A DNA stretch of 64,000 nt from Chitinophaga sp. S165 (GCF_003182155.1 NZ_QGTG01000005.1:310001-374000); one strand, 5' to 3'; counted from the first letter of the stretch, positions 17,246 through 26,603 are shown. A program made the numbers and translations. Notes: generated by a model not told the origin, from the sequence alone.

Positions 17246-18061
17246 CTAATAACTATTTTCTACTACGTTAATACTGCCGTCTGCACGGTAATAGATACGG
17301 CTAAAGGGGGCTGTACTTTTTATCAGCCATACGTTACCGCCTATAATACTATGATGACCAACTACGGTATCACCTCCCAGGATGGTGGCGCCCGCATATA
17401 TAATAACATTGTCTTCGATTGTCGGATGACGCTTGCTGCGCGCCATGTCCTTATCCACGCTCAATGCACCTAAAGTAACACCCTGATAAAGTTTTACATT
17501 GCAGCCGATGACAGTGGTCTCACCGATGACGATACCGGTACCGTGGTCAATGCAGAAATAAGGTCCTATCACTGCCGCAGGATGTATGTCAATACCGGTA
17601 CAACTGTGTGCCCGCTCAGTGATCATACGCGGCAACAGCGGGATCTTCAGCTTATGCAGTGCGTGTGCGATGCGGTAAAACGCAATTGCGTAAAACCCCG
17701 GATAAGCACGTATCACTTCGTACATACAGGTCGCTGCCGGGTCTCCTTTATATATAGCTTCTGCGTCTTTTTTCAGTTCGTCATAAATGACTTCTGCCTG
17801 CGCCATGAACTGTTCACTTAGCGCTTCTGCACCTGTTGGTAACTGCTGTTGCATTGGTTGCAGTAATTGCTGCAATTCTGATTGCAGTCCACGCGCATAT
17901 TCTTCCAGTAACACGATGTCAGCCATGACCTTACCGGTGTACTCAGGAAAAAGCCAGTTGATGAAATTGTTGGCAAAATCGTTCACCGCAGTGGTAGTCG
18001 GATAAGCCGTAGCTGCTGCCAGCTGGTGTCTCCGCCTTAGTTCTTCTAAAAGTTGTTGCAT
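17246..18061 (-). CDS. cysE: Serine O-acetyltransferase
   Basis: 271 residues. It acetylates serine with acetyl-CoA, the first step of cysteine synthesis. The N-terminal half is the helical SAT domain; the C-terminal half is a left-handed beta-helix with hexapeptide repeats. Catalytic motifs are IDIHPAAVIGPYFCIDHGTG, with the active His in DHGTG, and GGNVWLIKS near the end. It is the first gene of the cysE-cysM pair and divergent from the response-regulator gene. Confidence 0.92.
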   Translation of the reverse strand: MQQLLEELRRRHQLAAATAYPTTTAVNDFANNFINWLFPEYTGKVMADIVLLEEYARGLQSELQQLLQPMQQQLPTGAEALSEQFMAQAEVIYDELKKDAEAIYKGDPAATCMYEVIRAYPGFYAIAFYRIAHALHKLKIPLLPRMITERAHSCTGIDIHPAAVIGPYFCIDHGTGIVIGETTVIGCNVKLYQGVTLGALSVDKDMARSKRHPTIEDNVIIYAGATILGGDTVVGHHSIIGGNVWLIKSTAPFSRIYYRADGSINVVENSY

Positions 18062-18190
18062 ATCCGAGTGAATTACAGGATTGAGGGAAACGAATAATGA
18101 AATTACGTATTAATGTCGAGAGTCCATAAACTTAGTAGACAAATGGCAGATATCGGAGATGGGCGTTTGCAGCTGCCACCATTTTGTTAT

Positions 18191-18224
18191 CTTGGCGAGG
18201 ATCAAGTATTTTCCCTTAATTTTG
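18191..18224 (+). promoter_or_regulatory. Promoter for the response regulator
   Basis: TAATTTTG at 18217-18224 matches the -7 box exactly. CTTG at 18191-18194, 22 bases upstream, is a weaker -33 element. The start codon is at 18249. Confidence 0.5.
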
Positions 18225-18248
18225 TTCGTTGTTCACTAAAATGATAAT

Positions 18249-19433
18249 ATGGCCAACATTCTGATAATTGATGACGAAAAAAGCATACGTAAAACGTTAT
18301 CTGAGATCCTGAGCTATGAAGGGTATAAGGTAGACGAGGCAGCTGACGGAGCGGAAGGCTTTAAAATGTTCAAGGACAAACAGTACGACGCCATCCTTTG
18401 CGATATAAAAATGCCCAAGATGGACGGGCTGGAATTCCTGGAAAAGGCTAAAGAAACCAATCCGGATGTTCCTATCGTAATGGTATCGGGCCATGGAAAT
18501 ATTGATACAGCCGTAGAAGCAGTAAAGAAAGGTGCTTACGATTATATCTCTAAGCCACCAGACCTGAACCGCTTGCTTATCACCCTTCGTAATGCGATGG
18601 ATAAGAGCAACCTGGTGACAGAAACAAAAACACTGCGCCGTAAAGTGAACAAAACACAGGAGATGATCGGCAATTCTGCCCCCATCCTGAAAATAAAAGA
18701 GACAATTGAAAAGGTAGCGCCAACAGACGCCCGTGTGCTGGTAACCGGCGAAAACGGAGTAGGCAAGGAACTGGTGGCCCGTTGGATACATGAACGCAGC
18801 AACCGTGCTTCCGGTCCTATCGTAGAAGTAAATTGCGCGGCTATCCCAAGTGAACTGATTGAGAGTGAGCTGTTTGGTCATGAGAAAGGTTCCTTCACAT
18901 CCGCAGTAAAACAACGCATTGGTAAGTTCGAACAGGCTAACGGCGGTACGCTGTTCCTGGACGAGATAGGAGATATGAGCCTCAGTGCACAGGCCAAAGT
19001 ACTGAGAGCATTGCAGGAAGGTAAGATCACCCGTGTTGGGGGCGATAAAGAGATCAGCGTGGACGTCCGCGTGGTAGCAGCTACCAACAAAGACCTGCTG
19101 AAGGAAGTGGAAGAGAAGAATTTCCGTCTTGACCTCTACCATCGTCTGAGCGTTATCCTGATCCACGTGCCTTCCCTCAATGAGCGTCGTGACGATATTC
19201 CCTTGCTGGTGGATCACTTCCTGGAAAGCGCCTGCCATGAATATGGTATGGCTAAAAAGGCCATCGATAAGGAAGCCATGAAGGTGTTACAGCAACATAA
19301 CTGGTCAGGCAATATCCGCGAGCTGGGCAACGTAGTGGCCCGTCTCGTGATCCTCTCCGGTAAAACGATCATGGCAGATGATGTACATGATTATGTGCTG
19401 CCCGCCAGAGATAAAAAGAAAGTAAACGCTTAA
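18249..19433 (+). CDS. Sigma54-type (NtrC-like) response regulator without DNA-binding domain
   Basis: 394 residues. A receiver domain (1-120, phospho-acceptor D52 in CDIKMPKMDG) is joined to an AAA+ sigma54-activator domain (about 138-370) with Walker A GENGVGKE and Walker B GGTLFLDEIGD. The sigma54-contact loop reads GSFTSA rather than the usual GAFTGA, keeping the Phe-Thr pair. The protein ends about 20 residues after the AAA+ lid (DYVLPARDKKKVNA), so the usual Fis-type helix-turn-helix is missing. It may activate sigma54 promoters without binding a specific enhancer, or may use a partner. No histidine kinase gene is adjacent. Confidence 0.9.
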   Translation: MANILIIDDEKSIRKTLSEILSYEGYKVDEAADGAEGFKMFKDKQYDAILCDIKMPKMDGLEFLEKAKETNPDVPIVMVSGHGNIDTAVEAVKKGAYDYISKPPDLNRLLITLRNAMDKSNLVTETKTLRRKVNKTQEMIGNSAPILKIKETIEKVAPTDARVLVTGENGVGKELVARWIHERSNRASGPIVEVNCAAIPSELIESELFGHEKGSFTSAVKQRIGKFEQANGGTLFLDEIGDMSLSAQAKVLRALQEGKITRVGGDKEISVDVRVVAATNKDLLKEVEEKNFRLDLYHRLSVILIHVPSLNERRDDIPLLVDHFLESACHEYGMAKKAIDKEAMKVLQQHNWSGNIRELGNVVARLVILSGKTIMADDVHDYVLPARDKKKVNA

Positions 19434-19439
19434 TAATAT

Positions 19440-19474
19440 CAGGGCTGTCTGCCGCCGGCGGACAGCCCTTTTTC
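19440..19474 (+). terminator. Terminator after the response regulator
   Basis: AGGGCTGTCTGCCG / CGGCGGACAGCCCT stem followed by TTTTT. Confidence 0.9.
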
Positions 19475-19487
19475 ATGTTTATGGACC

Positions 19488-20144
19488 ATGGACAAACACC
19501 TGTACCTGCTCAGCGGCATGGGAGCAGATGAAAGGATCTTCAGACATCTGAGTTTTCCCGCAGACTATACCGTACACTACCTCGACTGGTTGACCCCCAT
19601 CCCTGAAGAAACTTTTTCAGCATACGCCGCCAGGATGGCCGCCAGAATTGAACATGAACATGTTACATTGATAGGCGTCTCCTTCGGAGGCATGCTTTCC
19701 CTGGAAATAGCCCGGTTACGCCCTGTAGAGAAAGTGATCCTGATCAGCAGCATTAAAACGACAGGGGAAAAGCCTGCTTACCTGGCCTGGGTAAGAAAAA
19801 CAGGGCTGCTGCACTTACTCCGCCTGCCGGATTCCATCATCTTTACCCGCAGAAAAGGAGTGGTGAAACTGTTCCTGAATGCCGAAACGGCTGAAGAACA
19901 TGAACTGCTGTCCGAATATATGAAGAAAACAGCCTACGGTTACCTCCGCTGGGGCATCCGTGAAGTGGTGAACTGGCGGAACGATTTTATCCCATCTTCA
20001 CTTGTGCATATTCATGGAGGAAAAGACAAGACATTCCCGCTAAAGCTTATCAAGGCTGATTATGTCATCCCTACCGGCGGTCATTTCATGGTATACAACC
20101 GGGCCACAGAAATCAATGAGATCCTGAAAAAAGAGCTGAAATGA
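19488..20144 (+). CDS. Alpha/beta-hydrolase
   Basis: 218 residues of the alpha/beta-hydrolase fold. The nucleophile elbow is GVSFGGM, with Ser as nucleophile, and a probable catalytic His lies in PTGGHFMVYN near the end. An Asp in HIHGGKDKTFP could complete the triad. The N-terminus MDKHLYLLSGMGADERIF matches small esterase-like members. The substrate is unknown. It lies 14 bases behind the response-regulator terminator and probably has its own transcript. Confidence 0.8.
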   Translation: MDKHLYLLSGMGADERIFRHLSFPADYTVHYLDWLTPIPEETFSAYAARMAARIEHEHVTLIGVSFGGMLSLEIARLRPVEKVILISSIKTTGEKPAYLAWVRKTGLLHLLRLPDSIIFTRRKGVVKLFLNAETAEEHELLSEYMKKTAYGYLRWGIREVVNWRNDFIPSSLVHIHGGKDKTFPLKLIKADYVIPTGGHFMVYNRATEINEILKKELK

Positions 20145-20264
20145 AAAGCAAAACTGCTATCAACCAATTGCTTTACATGTAAAAAAGTTTATTAAATCAA
20201 CCTAATCCCCTTATTTTAGCAAAACTTTTGATTAGTATTAATTAGCTTGCAGAATACAGAATAT

Positions 20265-20272
20265 TATATTTG
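20265..20272 (+). promoter_or_regulatory. -7 promoter box (TATATTTG) for lepB
   Basis: An exact TAnnTTTG match 29 bases before the lepB ATG. A weak TTG lies 15 bases upstream. Confidence 0.5.
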
Positions 20273-20300
20273 ATCTTTTAAATATCTTAAACAAATCTTA

Positions 20301-21482
20301 ATGAACCTGGCTTTTTGGAGAAGAAATAAAGAGGGTCAGCCAAAGAAGAAGAAATCTGCCGTTAGAGAGTGGTTTGATGCTGCTATTTTCGCCATCATCG
20401 CTGCTACCTTGATACGCACTTTTATTTTTGAGGCGTACACTATCCCAACCCCATCTATGGAAAAGACATTACTGGTGAACGATTTCCTGTTCGTTAGTAA
20501 GATCAGTTACGGGCCTCGTATTCCAATGACGCCACTCGCTGTACCATTTACGCATCACACGCTGCCTTTTACTAAGTACAGCAAAGCGTACTCTGAAGCA
20601 GTACATTGGAAATACAGACGTTTGCCAGGTTTCTCAGATGTTGAACGTTATGATGTAGTGGTATTTAACTTCCCCGAAGGCGATACTGTAGCCCTGGAAC
20701 AACAGGAACAGAGCTACTACCAGTTGGTAAGATTTTATGGACGTGATAACGTGTGGGAACAGAACCACGTTACTGCCCGTCCTGTAGATAAAAGAGAGAA
20801 TTATATCAAGCGCTGTATGGCTGTTGCCGGCGATACACTGTCTGTAAGAGAAGGTATTGTTTATGTGAATAGCGCGCAGGCGCCGATCCCGGCTGAAAGT
20901 GAGCGTACTTACTGGGTAAGGACCACCGGCGATCCGCTGAACCCTTCCCGTCTCGACGAACTGAACATCGATCCGTCTCCACGCAGTGTGGACGATTCCA
21001 GCACTTTCAGATATGACCTGACTCCCGGTATGGCCACCTTGCTAAGAACATGGCCGGTAGTAAAGGAGATCACGCCTTATGTAAAATCGCCAAGACAAGA
21101 TGTACAGGTATTCCCGCATGATACTGCACATTACCACTGGACTGAGCATAACTTCGGGCCGCTGTACATTCCAAAGAAAGGTGCAACCGTAAACCTGGAC
21201 AGCTCAACTATTGCTTTCTATGACCGTATTATCAGCGTGTACGAAGGCAATAAACTGGAGAACAGGAATGGACAGTTCTATATCAATAATAAACCTGCCA
21301 GCACGTATACCTTCAAAATGAACTACTACTGGATGATGGGTGATAACCGTGATAACTCACTGGATTCCCGCTTCTGGGGTTTTGTTCCTGAAGATCATAT
21401 CGTAGGTAAGGCATGGCTCATCTGGATGAGTTACGGCCATGGTAGCATCCGCTGGAACAGGTTGTTCAGGACCATAAAATAA
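20301..21482 (+). CDS. lepB: Signal peptidase I
   Basis: 393 residues. It cleaves signal peptides of exported proteins at the periplasmic face. One N-terminal membrane segment (about 25-46) leads to the catalytic Ser52 in PTPSMEKTL. The general-base Lys170 sits in YIKRCMAVAGD, and the conserved GDNRDNSLDSRFWGFVP box is near residue 345. The protein is longer than the E. coli enzyme because of an insert between the Ser and Lys boxes and a second one before the GDNRDNS box, as is common in Bacteroidota. Confidence 0.95.
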   Translation: MNLAFWRRNKEGQPKKKKSAVREWFDAAIFAIIAATLIRTFIFEAYTIPTPSMEKTLLVNDFLFVSKISYGPRIPMTPLAVPFTHHTLPFTKYSKAYSEAVHWKYRRLPGFSDVERYDVVVFNFPEGDTVALEQQEQSYYQLVRFYGRDNVWEQNHVTARPVDKRENYIKRCMAVAGDTLSVREGIVYVNSAQAPIPAESERTYWVRTTGDPLNPSRLDELNIDPSPRSVDDSSTFRYDLTPGMATLLRTWPVVKEITPYVKSPRQDVQVFPHDTAHYHWTEHNFGPLYIPKKGATVNLDSSTIAFYDRIISVYEGNKLENRNGQFYINNKPASTYTFKMNYYWMMGDNRDNSLDSRFWGFVPEDHIVGKAWLIWMSYGHGSIRWNRLFRTIK

Positions 21483-21562
21483 GAAGCTCCGGAGGCGAAT
21501 GTCTGTAACGCATAGCCACGACGTTGTGTTATAACACATTTACCGGACGCCGGATGATATTC

Positions 21563-21629
21563 ATTACGAATTACAGATGACATCCAATTACAAACACTAA
21601 TTTGTAATTCGTCATCCGTAATTCGTAAT
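21563..21629. repeat. Long imperfect inverted repeat between lepB and cdd
   Basis: Two ~30-base arms, ATTACGAATTAC...AATTACAAA and TTTGTAATTC...GTAATTCGTAAT, pair with few mismatches around a 6-base loop (CACTAA). No T-run follows. It ends 8 bases before the cdd start codon, so it could hide the start region in mRNA. Such AATTACGAATTAC-type words are low-complexity repeats. Confidence 0.6.
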
Positions 21630-21636
21630 TTAGTAT

Positions 21637-22122
21637 ATGGACATCCGTAAACATTCTTTTGAGTATCAATCTTTCCAGGACAGTGCAGCCCTACCCACTG
21701 CAGATCTCCGGTTACTGGAAGAAGCCCGCGAGGTAACTGGTCAGGCCTACGCCCCTTATTCCAACTTCTATGTAGGAGCTGCTATTTTACTGGCCAATGG
21801 TATTGTGGTAAGAGGTACAAATCAGGAGAACGCCTCTTTCCCGGCCGGTATCTGTGCAGAGAGAGTGGCTTTATCTACTGCAGCATCGCTTTACCCCGGA
21901 GTACCAATACTCACGATAGCAGTCAGTTATCACAACCCTTCCGGCAGTAATGATACCCCTATTTCGCCCTGCGGTATCTGCCGGCAAACCCTCTCAGAAT
22001 ACGAAGGCCGTCAGCAACAATCCATCCGTGTCATTATGAGTGGACAAACTGGTAAGGTGTTTGTCATTCAGACTATAAGACACCTGTTACCATTGGGATT
22101 CTCAGCGGAAGATATGCAATAA
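21637..22122 (+). CDS. cdd: Cytidine deaminase
   Basis: 161 residues. It deaminates cytidine and deoxycytidine in pyrimidine salvage. The zinc site is complete: CAERVA with catalytic Glu, and PCGICRQ with the two further Cys ligands. FYVGAAILLANG and GTNQENASFPAG are typical of the homotetrameric class. The inverted repeat at 21563-21629 lies just before the start. Confidence 0.93.
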   Translation: MDIRKHSFEYQSFQDSAALPTADLRLLEEAREVTGQAYAPYSNFYVGAAILLANGIVVRGTNQENASFPAGICAERVALSTAASLYPGVPILTIAVSYHNPSGSNDTPISPCGICRQTLSEYEGRQQQSIRVIMSGQTGKVFVIQTIRHLLPLGFSAEDMQ

Positions 22123-22156
22123 ATTTACTATCTTTGGGAGGTCTCTATGATGCTCT

Positions 22157-22849
22157 ATGTTGAATATCCGTGTCCTATGTCCGCTACTATGGGCGGTTTT
22201 ATTCGTGCAAGTTGCTATGGCTTTTCCAGGAAATAAATTAAAGGGTCTTTATAAGGAAGGGGTGAACTGCCGGAATGAAGGTAAACTCCAGGCAGCAAAG
22301 AAGTGTTTTAATGAAATCTTACAACATGACAGCAGCTATTCCGTGGCTTATCTGCAAATAGCAGAGATCTGTGCGCTGGAAGAGGAATATCATGAAAGTA
22401 TCCGCTATTACCGGCACTATTTACGGCTGGATGAAGAGCAGCCTTCTTCCTGGTATGCCATAGGCGTACTCTATTTCAATACAAAAGATTTTCCTAATGC
22501 AGTCGCCGCTTTTGAAACTGCGCTGAAGAAAGGGCATCCTGTTGATGCAGATTATCATCTCAACCTGGGTACAGCGTATCTGCATGTGCGTGAGATAGAA
22601 AAGGGCGTGAAGCATCTGAGGTCCTGTCTTGTTTTGCGGGAGAATGATCCACGGCCGATGCAGGCATTGGCGCATCATTATTACCTGGCCGGCAATTTTA
22701 GTCATGCAATTACTTACTGGGATAAATTACTGCATGTGCAGCCGGGGAATGCCTTTGCGATGTTTATGCTTGGCAAATCATATATCGGTAATGGTGAGGT
22801 GGCAAAAGGAGAGGAGTTGTGCGACAGAGCGCTGGCCGTAACACAATAA
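22157..22849 (+). CDS. Tetratricopeptide-repeat protein with signal peptide
   Basis: 230 residues. An N-terminal hydrophobic stretch (LCPLLWAVLFVQVAMAF) acts as signal peptide. Five to six TPR units follow (for example YSVAYLQIAEICALEEEYHESIRYY is one helix pair in parts, then SSWYAIGVLYFNTKDF and DADYHLNLGTAYLHV). It is probably a periplasmic scaffold for protein contacts. No enzymatic domain. It lies 34 bases after cdd and shares a terminator with the convergent argS. Confidence 0.8.
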   Translation: MLNIRVLCPLLWAVLFVQVAMAFPGNKLKGLYKEGVNCRNEGKLQAAKKCFNEILQHDSSYSVAYLQIAEICALEEEYHESIRYYRHYLRLDEEQPSSWYAIGVLYFNTKDFPNAVAAFETALKKGHPVDADYHLNLGTAYLHVREIEKGVKHLRSCLVLRENDPRPMQALAHHYYLAGNFSHAITYWDKLLHVQPGNAFAMFMLGKSYIGNGEVAKGEELCDRALAVTQ

Positions 22850-22869
22850 TATGCTGTAAGAAAGAAAAG

Positions 22870-22917
22870 GTATAAAAGGAAAAAGCTCCCATCGCAGGAG
22901 CTTTTTCCTTTTATACT
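22870..22917. terminator. Bidirectional terminator between the TPR gene and argS
   Basis: The stem AAAAGGAAAAAGCTCC / GGAGCTTTTTCCTTTT with a short loop has T-runs in both directions. Confidence 0.9.
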
Positions 22918-22928
22918 ATAGCATGATA

Positions 22929-24857
22929 TTACATTCTTTCCGGTACATCAATACCCAGCAGCTTCATACCTTTCTGGATCGTCCTTGCTGTGAGCATAAC
23001 GATCTGGGTACGCAGCTTTTGCTTCTCAGGCGTTTCTGCCGATTGCACAGAATAGGTGTATTTACCTTCTACCTTCTCTGCATAGAATGAGTTAAACTGC
23101 TGTGCAAGCTGGAATACATAGTTAGCGATCACAGAAGGGCTCATCTCTTTTTCAGCTTCCTCCAGGATGGTTTCATACTGTTCGTTCAGCAGGATCAGTT
23201 CCTTCTCCAGCGGCAGTAAGCTGCCCTTATGACAGTAACCTTCCAGTTTATCAGTATCAGGAGTTACTTCACGCAGAATAGATTTAATACGGGCATGCGC
23301 ATACTGAACGAATACACTGGTAAATCCGTGAAGGTCAATAGACTCTTTAGGATCGAATACCATTCTCTTTTTCGGATCAACACGCAGCAGGAAGAACTTC
23401 ATAGCGCCGATGCCGAGCATCTTATAAAGTTGTTGCAGGGCATCATCGTCCAGGTCCTTCAGTTTGCCTGAGTTATTGGTTTGTTCTGCCGCTGCTGCGA
23501 TGGTCTCATCAATCAGGTCATCAGCATCCACAACGGTACCTTCACGGCTTTTCATACGGCCGTGTGGTAATTCCACCATACCATAAGAGAGATGGAAAAC
23601 ACCATCTGCACTAGGCTCCTGTAATTTCTTCAGGATCAGTTGCAGCACCTTAAAGTGATAGTTTTGTTCATCCGCTACCACATAGATGCTCTGGTCCATC
23701 TGATAGTCGTCATATTTAAGACGGGCGGTACCCATGTCCTGCGTCATATACACAGAGGTGCCATCGCCACGTAATAATAACTTTTCATCCAGTCCGTCGG
23801 CAGTCAGGTCTATCCAGATAGAGTTATCCGGTTTCTTGAACAGTACGCCTTTAGCCAGTCCATCTTCTACCAGGTCTTTACCCAGCAGATAAGTCTCGCT
23901 TTCGTAGTACATCTTGTCAAAGTCGATGCCCAGGCGTTCGTAAGTTTCACTGAATCCTTTGTACACCCAGCCGTTCATGGTTGCCCAGAGACTTCTCACT
24001 TCATGATTGCCTGCTTCCCATTGCTGTAACATGATCTGTGCCTGCTGCATGATCTCTGTCTGCTTACGGGACAGTTCTTTGATGTCATCATTGAGTTTGG
24101 CCAGCTTGTCTGCATCAGCCTTTATTTCAGGCTTATGGAACGCTGTAACCAGCTTCTCTATACGTTCGAGGTCTGCACCCTGGAAATCTTTAAAGTCATT
24201 TTCCAGTGCACGTGCTATAATAGGTTCTGTCTGTTCTTTGAGGATGGTCTCAAACTTCACGTAGTAATCGCCTACCAGGTGGTCGCCCTTGATCCCGGTC
24301 GATTCCGGCGTATCGCCATGAGCAAACAGTTGCCATGCCAGCATGGATTTGCAGATGTGGATACCCCTGTCGTTCACCAGGTTAGCCTTGATCACTTCGT
24401 AACCATTAGCTTTCAGGATCTCGGCAATGGAATAACCCAGGAAGTTATTACGCAGGTGGCCCAGGTGCAAAGGCTTATTAGTATTGGGGGAAGAGTATTC
24501 CACCATTACTTTTTTGCCGTTGGAGGGCTTTTTGCCAATATTACGGTTGTTGAATTGTTGCTGCAGGTACTTTGCCCAGTACTGCTCTGTGATCTGCAGG
24601 TTCAGGAAGCCTTTGATCACATTGTAGGCAGACACGAGGTCGGGATTATGTTCGACGAGGTATTTACCCAGTTGATCAGCAGTTTCTTCCGGTTTTAAGC
24701 GGCTGAATTTAGTGAAAGGGAATACCAGGATGGTGTATTCACCTTCAAATTCAGGTTTGGTAGTATTGATCGCAATGTCCTTTGCAGGAATTGTCTGTTC
24801 GTAAAGCGCCTTGATCGCTGCAGCAGCAGCGGATCTGATGGATTGTACAACACTCAT
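22929..24857 (-). CDS. argS: Arginyl-tRNA synthetase
   Basis: 642 residues. It charges tRNA-Arg. The class I HIGH motif is HLGH in SSPNTNKPLHLGHLRNN. The region corresponding to KMSKS reads RMKSREG. The N-terminal Add-1 domain and the C-terminal anticodon-binding helical domain with DALR features (VQYAHARIKSIL; YVFQLAQQFNSFY) are both present. Full length. Confidence 0.97.
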   Translation of the reverse strand: MSVVQSIRSAAAAAIKALYEQTIPAKDIAINTTKPEFEGEYTILVFPFTKFSRLKPEETADQLGKYLVEHNPDLVSAYNVIKGFLNLQITEQYWAKYLQQQFNNRNIGKKPSNGKKVMVEYSSPNTNKPLHLGHLRNNFLGYSIAEILKANGYEVIKANLVNDRGIHICKSMLAWQLFAHGDTPESTGIKGDHLVGDYYVKFETILKEQTEPIIARALENDFKDFQGADLERIEKLVTAFHKPEIKADADKLAKLNDDIKELSRKQTEIMQQAQIMLQQWEAGNHEVRSLWATMNGWVYKGFSETYERLGIDFDKMYYESETYLLGKDLVEDGLAKGVLFKKPDNSIWIDLTADGLDEKLLLRGDGTSVYMTQDMGTARLKYDDYQMDQSIYVVADEQNYHFKVLQLILKKLQEPSADGVFHLSYGMVELPHGRMKSREGTVVDADDLIDETIAAAAEQTNNSGKLKDLDDDALQQLYKMLGIGAMKFFLLRVDPKKRMVFDPKESIDLHGFTSVFVQYAHARIKSILREVTPDTDKLEGYCHKGSLLPLEKELILLNEQYETILEEAEKEMSPSVIANYVFQLAQQFNSFYAEKVEGKYTYSVQSAETPEKQKLRTQIVMLTARTIQKGMKLLGIDVPERM

Positions 24858-24939
24858 GCTGATAAACGGTTAATGCCAAAAGTAACGTCAAAGGTATAAA
24901 AAATCCGCCGGGGGAGTTCGCTGGCGCAATAATATAATA

Positions 24940-24974
24940 AGAAAAAGGACCGGCAGTACAACTGCCAGTCCTTC
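24940..24974 (-). terminator. Terminator after the OmpA-family gene
   Basis: On the minus strand AAGGACTGGCAG pairs with CTGCCGGTCCTT and is followed by TTTTTCTT. Confidence 0.85.
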
Positions 24975-24997
24975 GAAAGCTTTGTGGTAGCTATATA

Positions 24998-26344
24998 TTA
25001 GTAGATAGTAAATTCTACTCTTCTGTTCTTTTGTCTTCCCGCCGCCGTTTTGTTACTGGCGATCGGTTGGTCCTGACCATAACCTACAGCTTCAATTTTA
25101 GATGGATTCGTGCCCCGGTTTACGAGGTACTGTTTCACTGATTCTGCACGGTCTTTAGATAAGGCCATATTTTTTGTCGCATTACCTACATTATCCGTAT
25201 GGCCGCCAAGTTTCAGGCTGAAGCCTTTGGTCTTCAGCATCTCTGCCAAACGGTCTAGAGCTGCATAGGAAGCAGGTTTAATGCTGGATTTACCTGTCTG
25301 GAACTCCAGGTTCTCAATAGCATTCCTGACGATCCTGCGGTCTTCTTCCGTGATAATTACAGTAGGAGGAGGTGGAGGAGGAGTTTCCACTTTTGGCAGA
25401 TCGCAGCCACTGCCATCTACTTTGGAGCCGGAGGTGCTGCCAGGGCATTTGTCAAAATAATCTGATACGCCATCTCCGTCAGCATCTGCCAGCAGCTTGT
25501 TCACATCTGCTGTGAGGCGGACATTCTCGGCCCGGCTGGTTTCCAGTTCGCGCTGTAGATTGGCTTTTTGCGCGCTTAGTTCATCATACATGACCTTCGC
25601 AGGGTTCTGCCAGGAGAGCTGCGGTTTACTCCGTGATCCCAGCGGGAACTCCAGTCCGGCATAACCATAGGAATATTTGTCCCTGTTCAGGCCCAGATCA
25701 TTTCCGTCCAGGTTATCCCCATCCACATAATGCATGGTATAACCCAGGTCGAGGTTCACGGCTTCGGACAGCTTGAATTTCAATCCAGCTCCTACCGGAA
25801 CATAGAACTCGGTGATGCTGCCGCCCCTTTTATATTCTATAAGGTTGCCTTCCATCTGGTTGCTTATTTTTGGGGAATAATTAGCCAATCCGCCACCGGC
25901 AGACACATATATCTGTATGGCGTTCTTTTTATACATCCAGTTAATAGTGGCCACATTAACGACTGCATTCAGGCTGGCAGTCCACTTTAGCTTGGTTTCG
26001 AAGGAGTTGATCTTCCTGTTGGGATCTTTTTCATTCCCCAGTTTGTTGTCATTATTGCCTGCCAGCTTGCCACCGACAAAATCCGCCCGGATACCCAGGG
26101 AATGCAGGAGCTGGTATTTTACGTAGGCTCCATAGCCGGCTTTGGCTTTCCATTTAGTAAAGTCATTGCTGCCGCCGGTAGGGGCTACCGGGGCCAGCAG
26201 GCCTCCGTTAACGCCCACTGACCATCGTCTGTAACCAGGGCCATCCGTAAAAATGGGACCATTCACAGTGGTCTGGGCTATACTGCATAAAGGTACGAAA
26301 AGAGCCAGCATACACGCTGCCCGGAAGATTGAGGTGTTTTTCAT
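24998..26344 (-). CDS. OmpA-family outer-membrane protein
   Basis: 448 residues. Signal peptide (MKNTSIFRAACMLALFVPLCSIAQ), then an eight-stranded-type outer-membrane barrel (about 30-245), a helical linker, a thrombospondin type 3-like calcium motif (DADGDGVSDYFDKCPGSTSG), a proline-rich stretch, and a C-terminal OmpA peptidoglycan-binding domain (about 330-448; LGGHTDNVGNATKNMALSKD, NRRVEFTIY). It tethers the outer membrane to the cell wall. ATG 26344 is chosen to place Lys directly after Met; ATG at 26350 would add two residues. Confidence 0.93.
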   Translation of the reverse strand: MKNTSIFRAACMLALFVPLCSIAQTTVNGPIFTDGPGYRRWSVGVNGGLLAPVAPTGGSNDFTKWKAKAGYGAYVKYQLLHSLGIRADFVGGKLAGNNDNKLGNEKDPNRKINSFETKLKWTASLNAVVNVATINWMYKKNAIQIYVSAGGGLANYSPKISNQMEGNLIEYKRGGSITEFYVPVGAGLKFKLSEAVNLDLGYTMHYVDGDNLDGNDLGLNRDKYSYGYAGLEFPLGSRSKPQLSWQNPAKVMYDELSAQKANLQRELETSRAENVRLTADVNKLLADADGDGVSDYFDKCPGSTSGSKVDGSGCDLPKVETPPPPPPTVIITEEDRRIVRNAIENLEFQTGKSSIKPASYAALDRLAEMLKTKGFSLKLGGHTDNVGNATKNMALSKDRAESVKQYLVNRGTNPSKIEAVGYGQDQPIASNKTAAGRQKNRRVEFTIY

Positions 26345-26477
26345 AATCATTATTGAGGGGTTGGTAGGTGACTGAATTTCGGTTATATCACTAGCATATC
26401 ACATGTCGGTTTCATGTGCTTACTTTAAAGAACCCTTTTGTATCTAAATTGTTCATTATAAACCTGCCATAAACATA

Positions 26478-26516
26478 AACTGTCGGTAAACTGACACCGG
26501 GAACTGACATATTTGC
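26478..26516 (+). promoter_or_regulatory. AACTGnC repeats and a near-consensus -7 box upstream of dnaK
   Basis: AACTGTC (26478), AACTGAC (26489) and AACTGAC (26502) lie 11 and 13 bases apart, and the last abuts CATATTTG (26509-26516), one base off the -7 consensus. This could be a stress-regulated promoter for dnaK. No CIRCE element is seen. Confidence 0.3.
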
Positions 26517-26603
26517 ATGCCCGTTCGTCTGGCATAATCATTGACATTTGCTACCTCGGAGACAAAAAATCTATCTACAACTACAAGCGAGAATATAAAA
26601 ACT

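Noticed and set aside
18297..19238. A 313-codon open frame on the minus strand opposite the response regulator
   Set aside because: It lies fully inside a clear sigma54-activator gene; its translation is His/Phe/Cys-rich without any domain, a shadow of codon use on the other strand.
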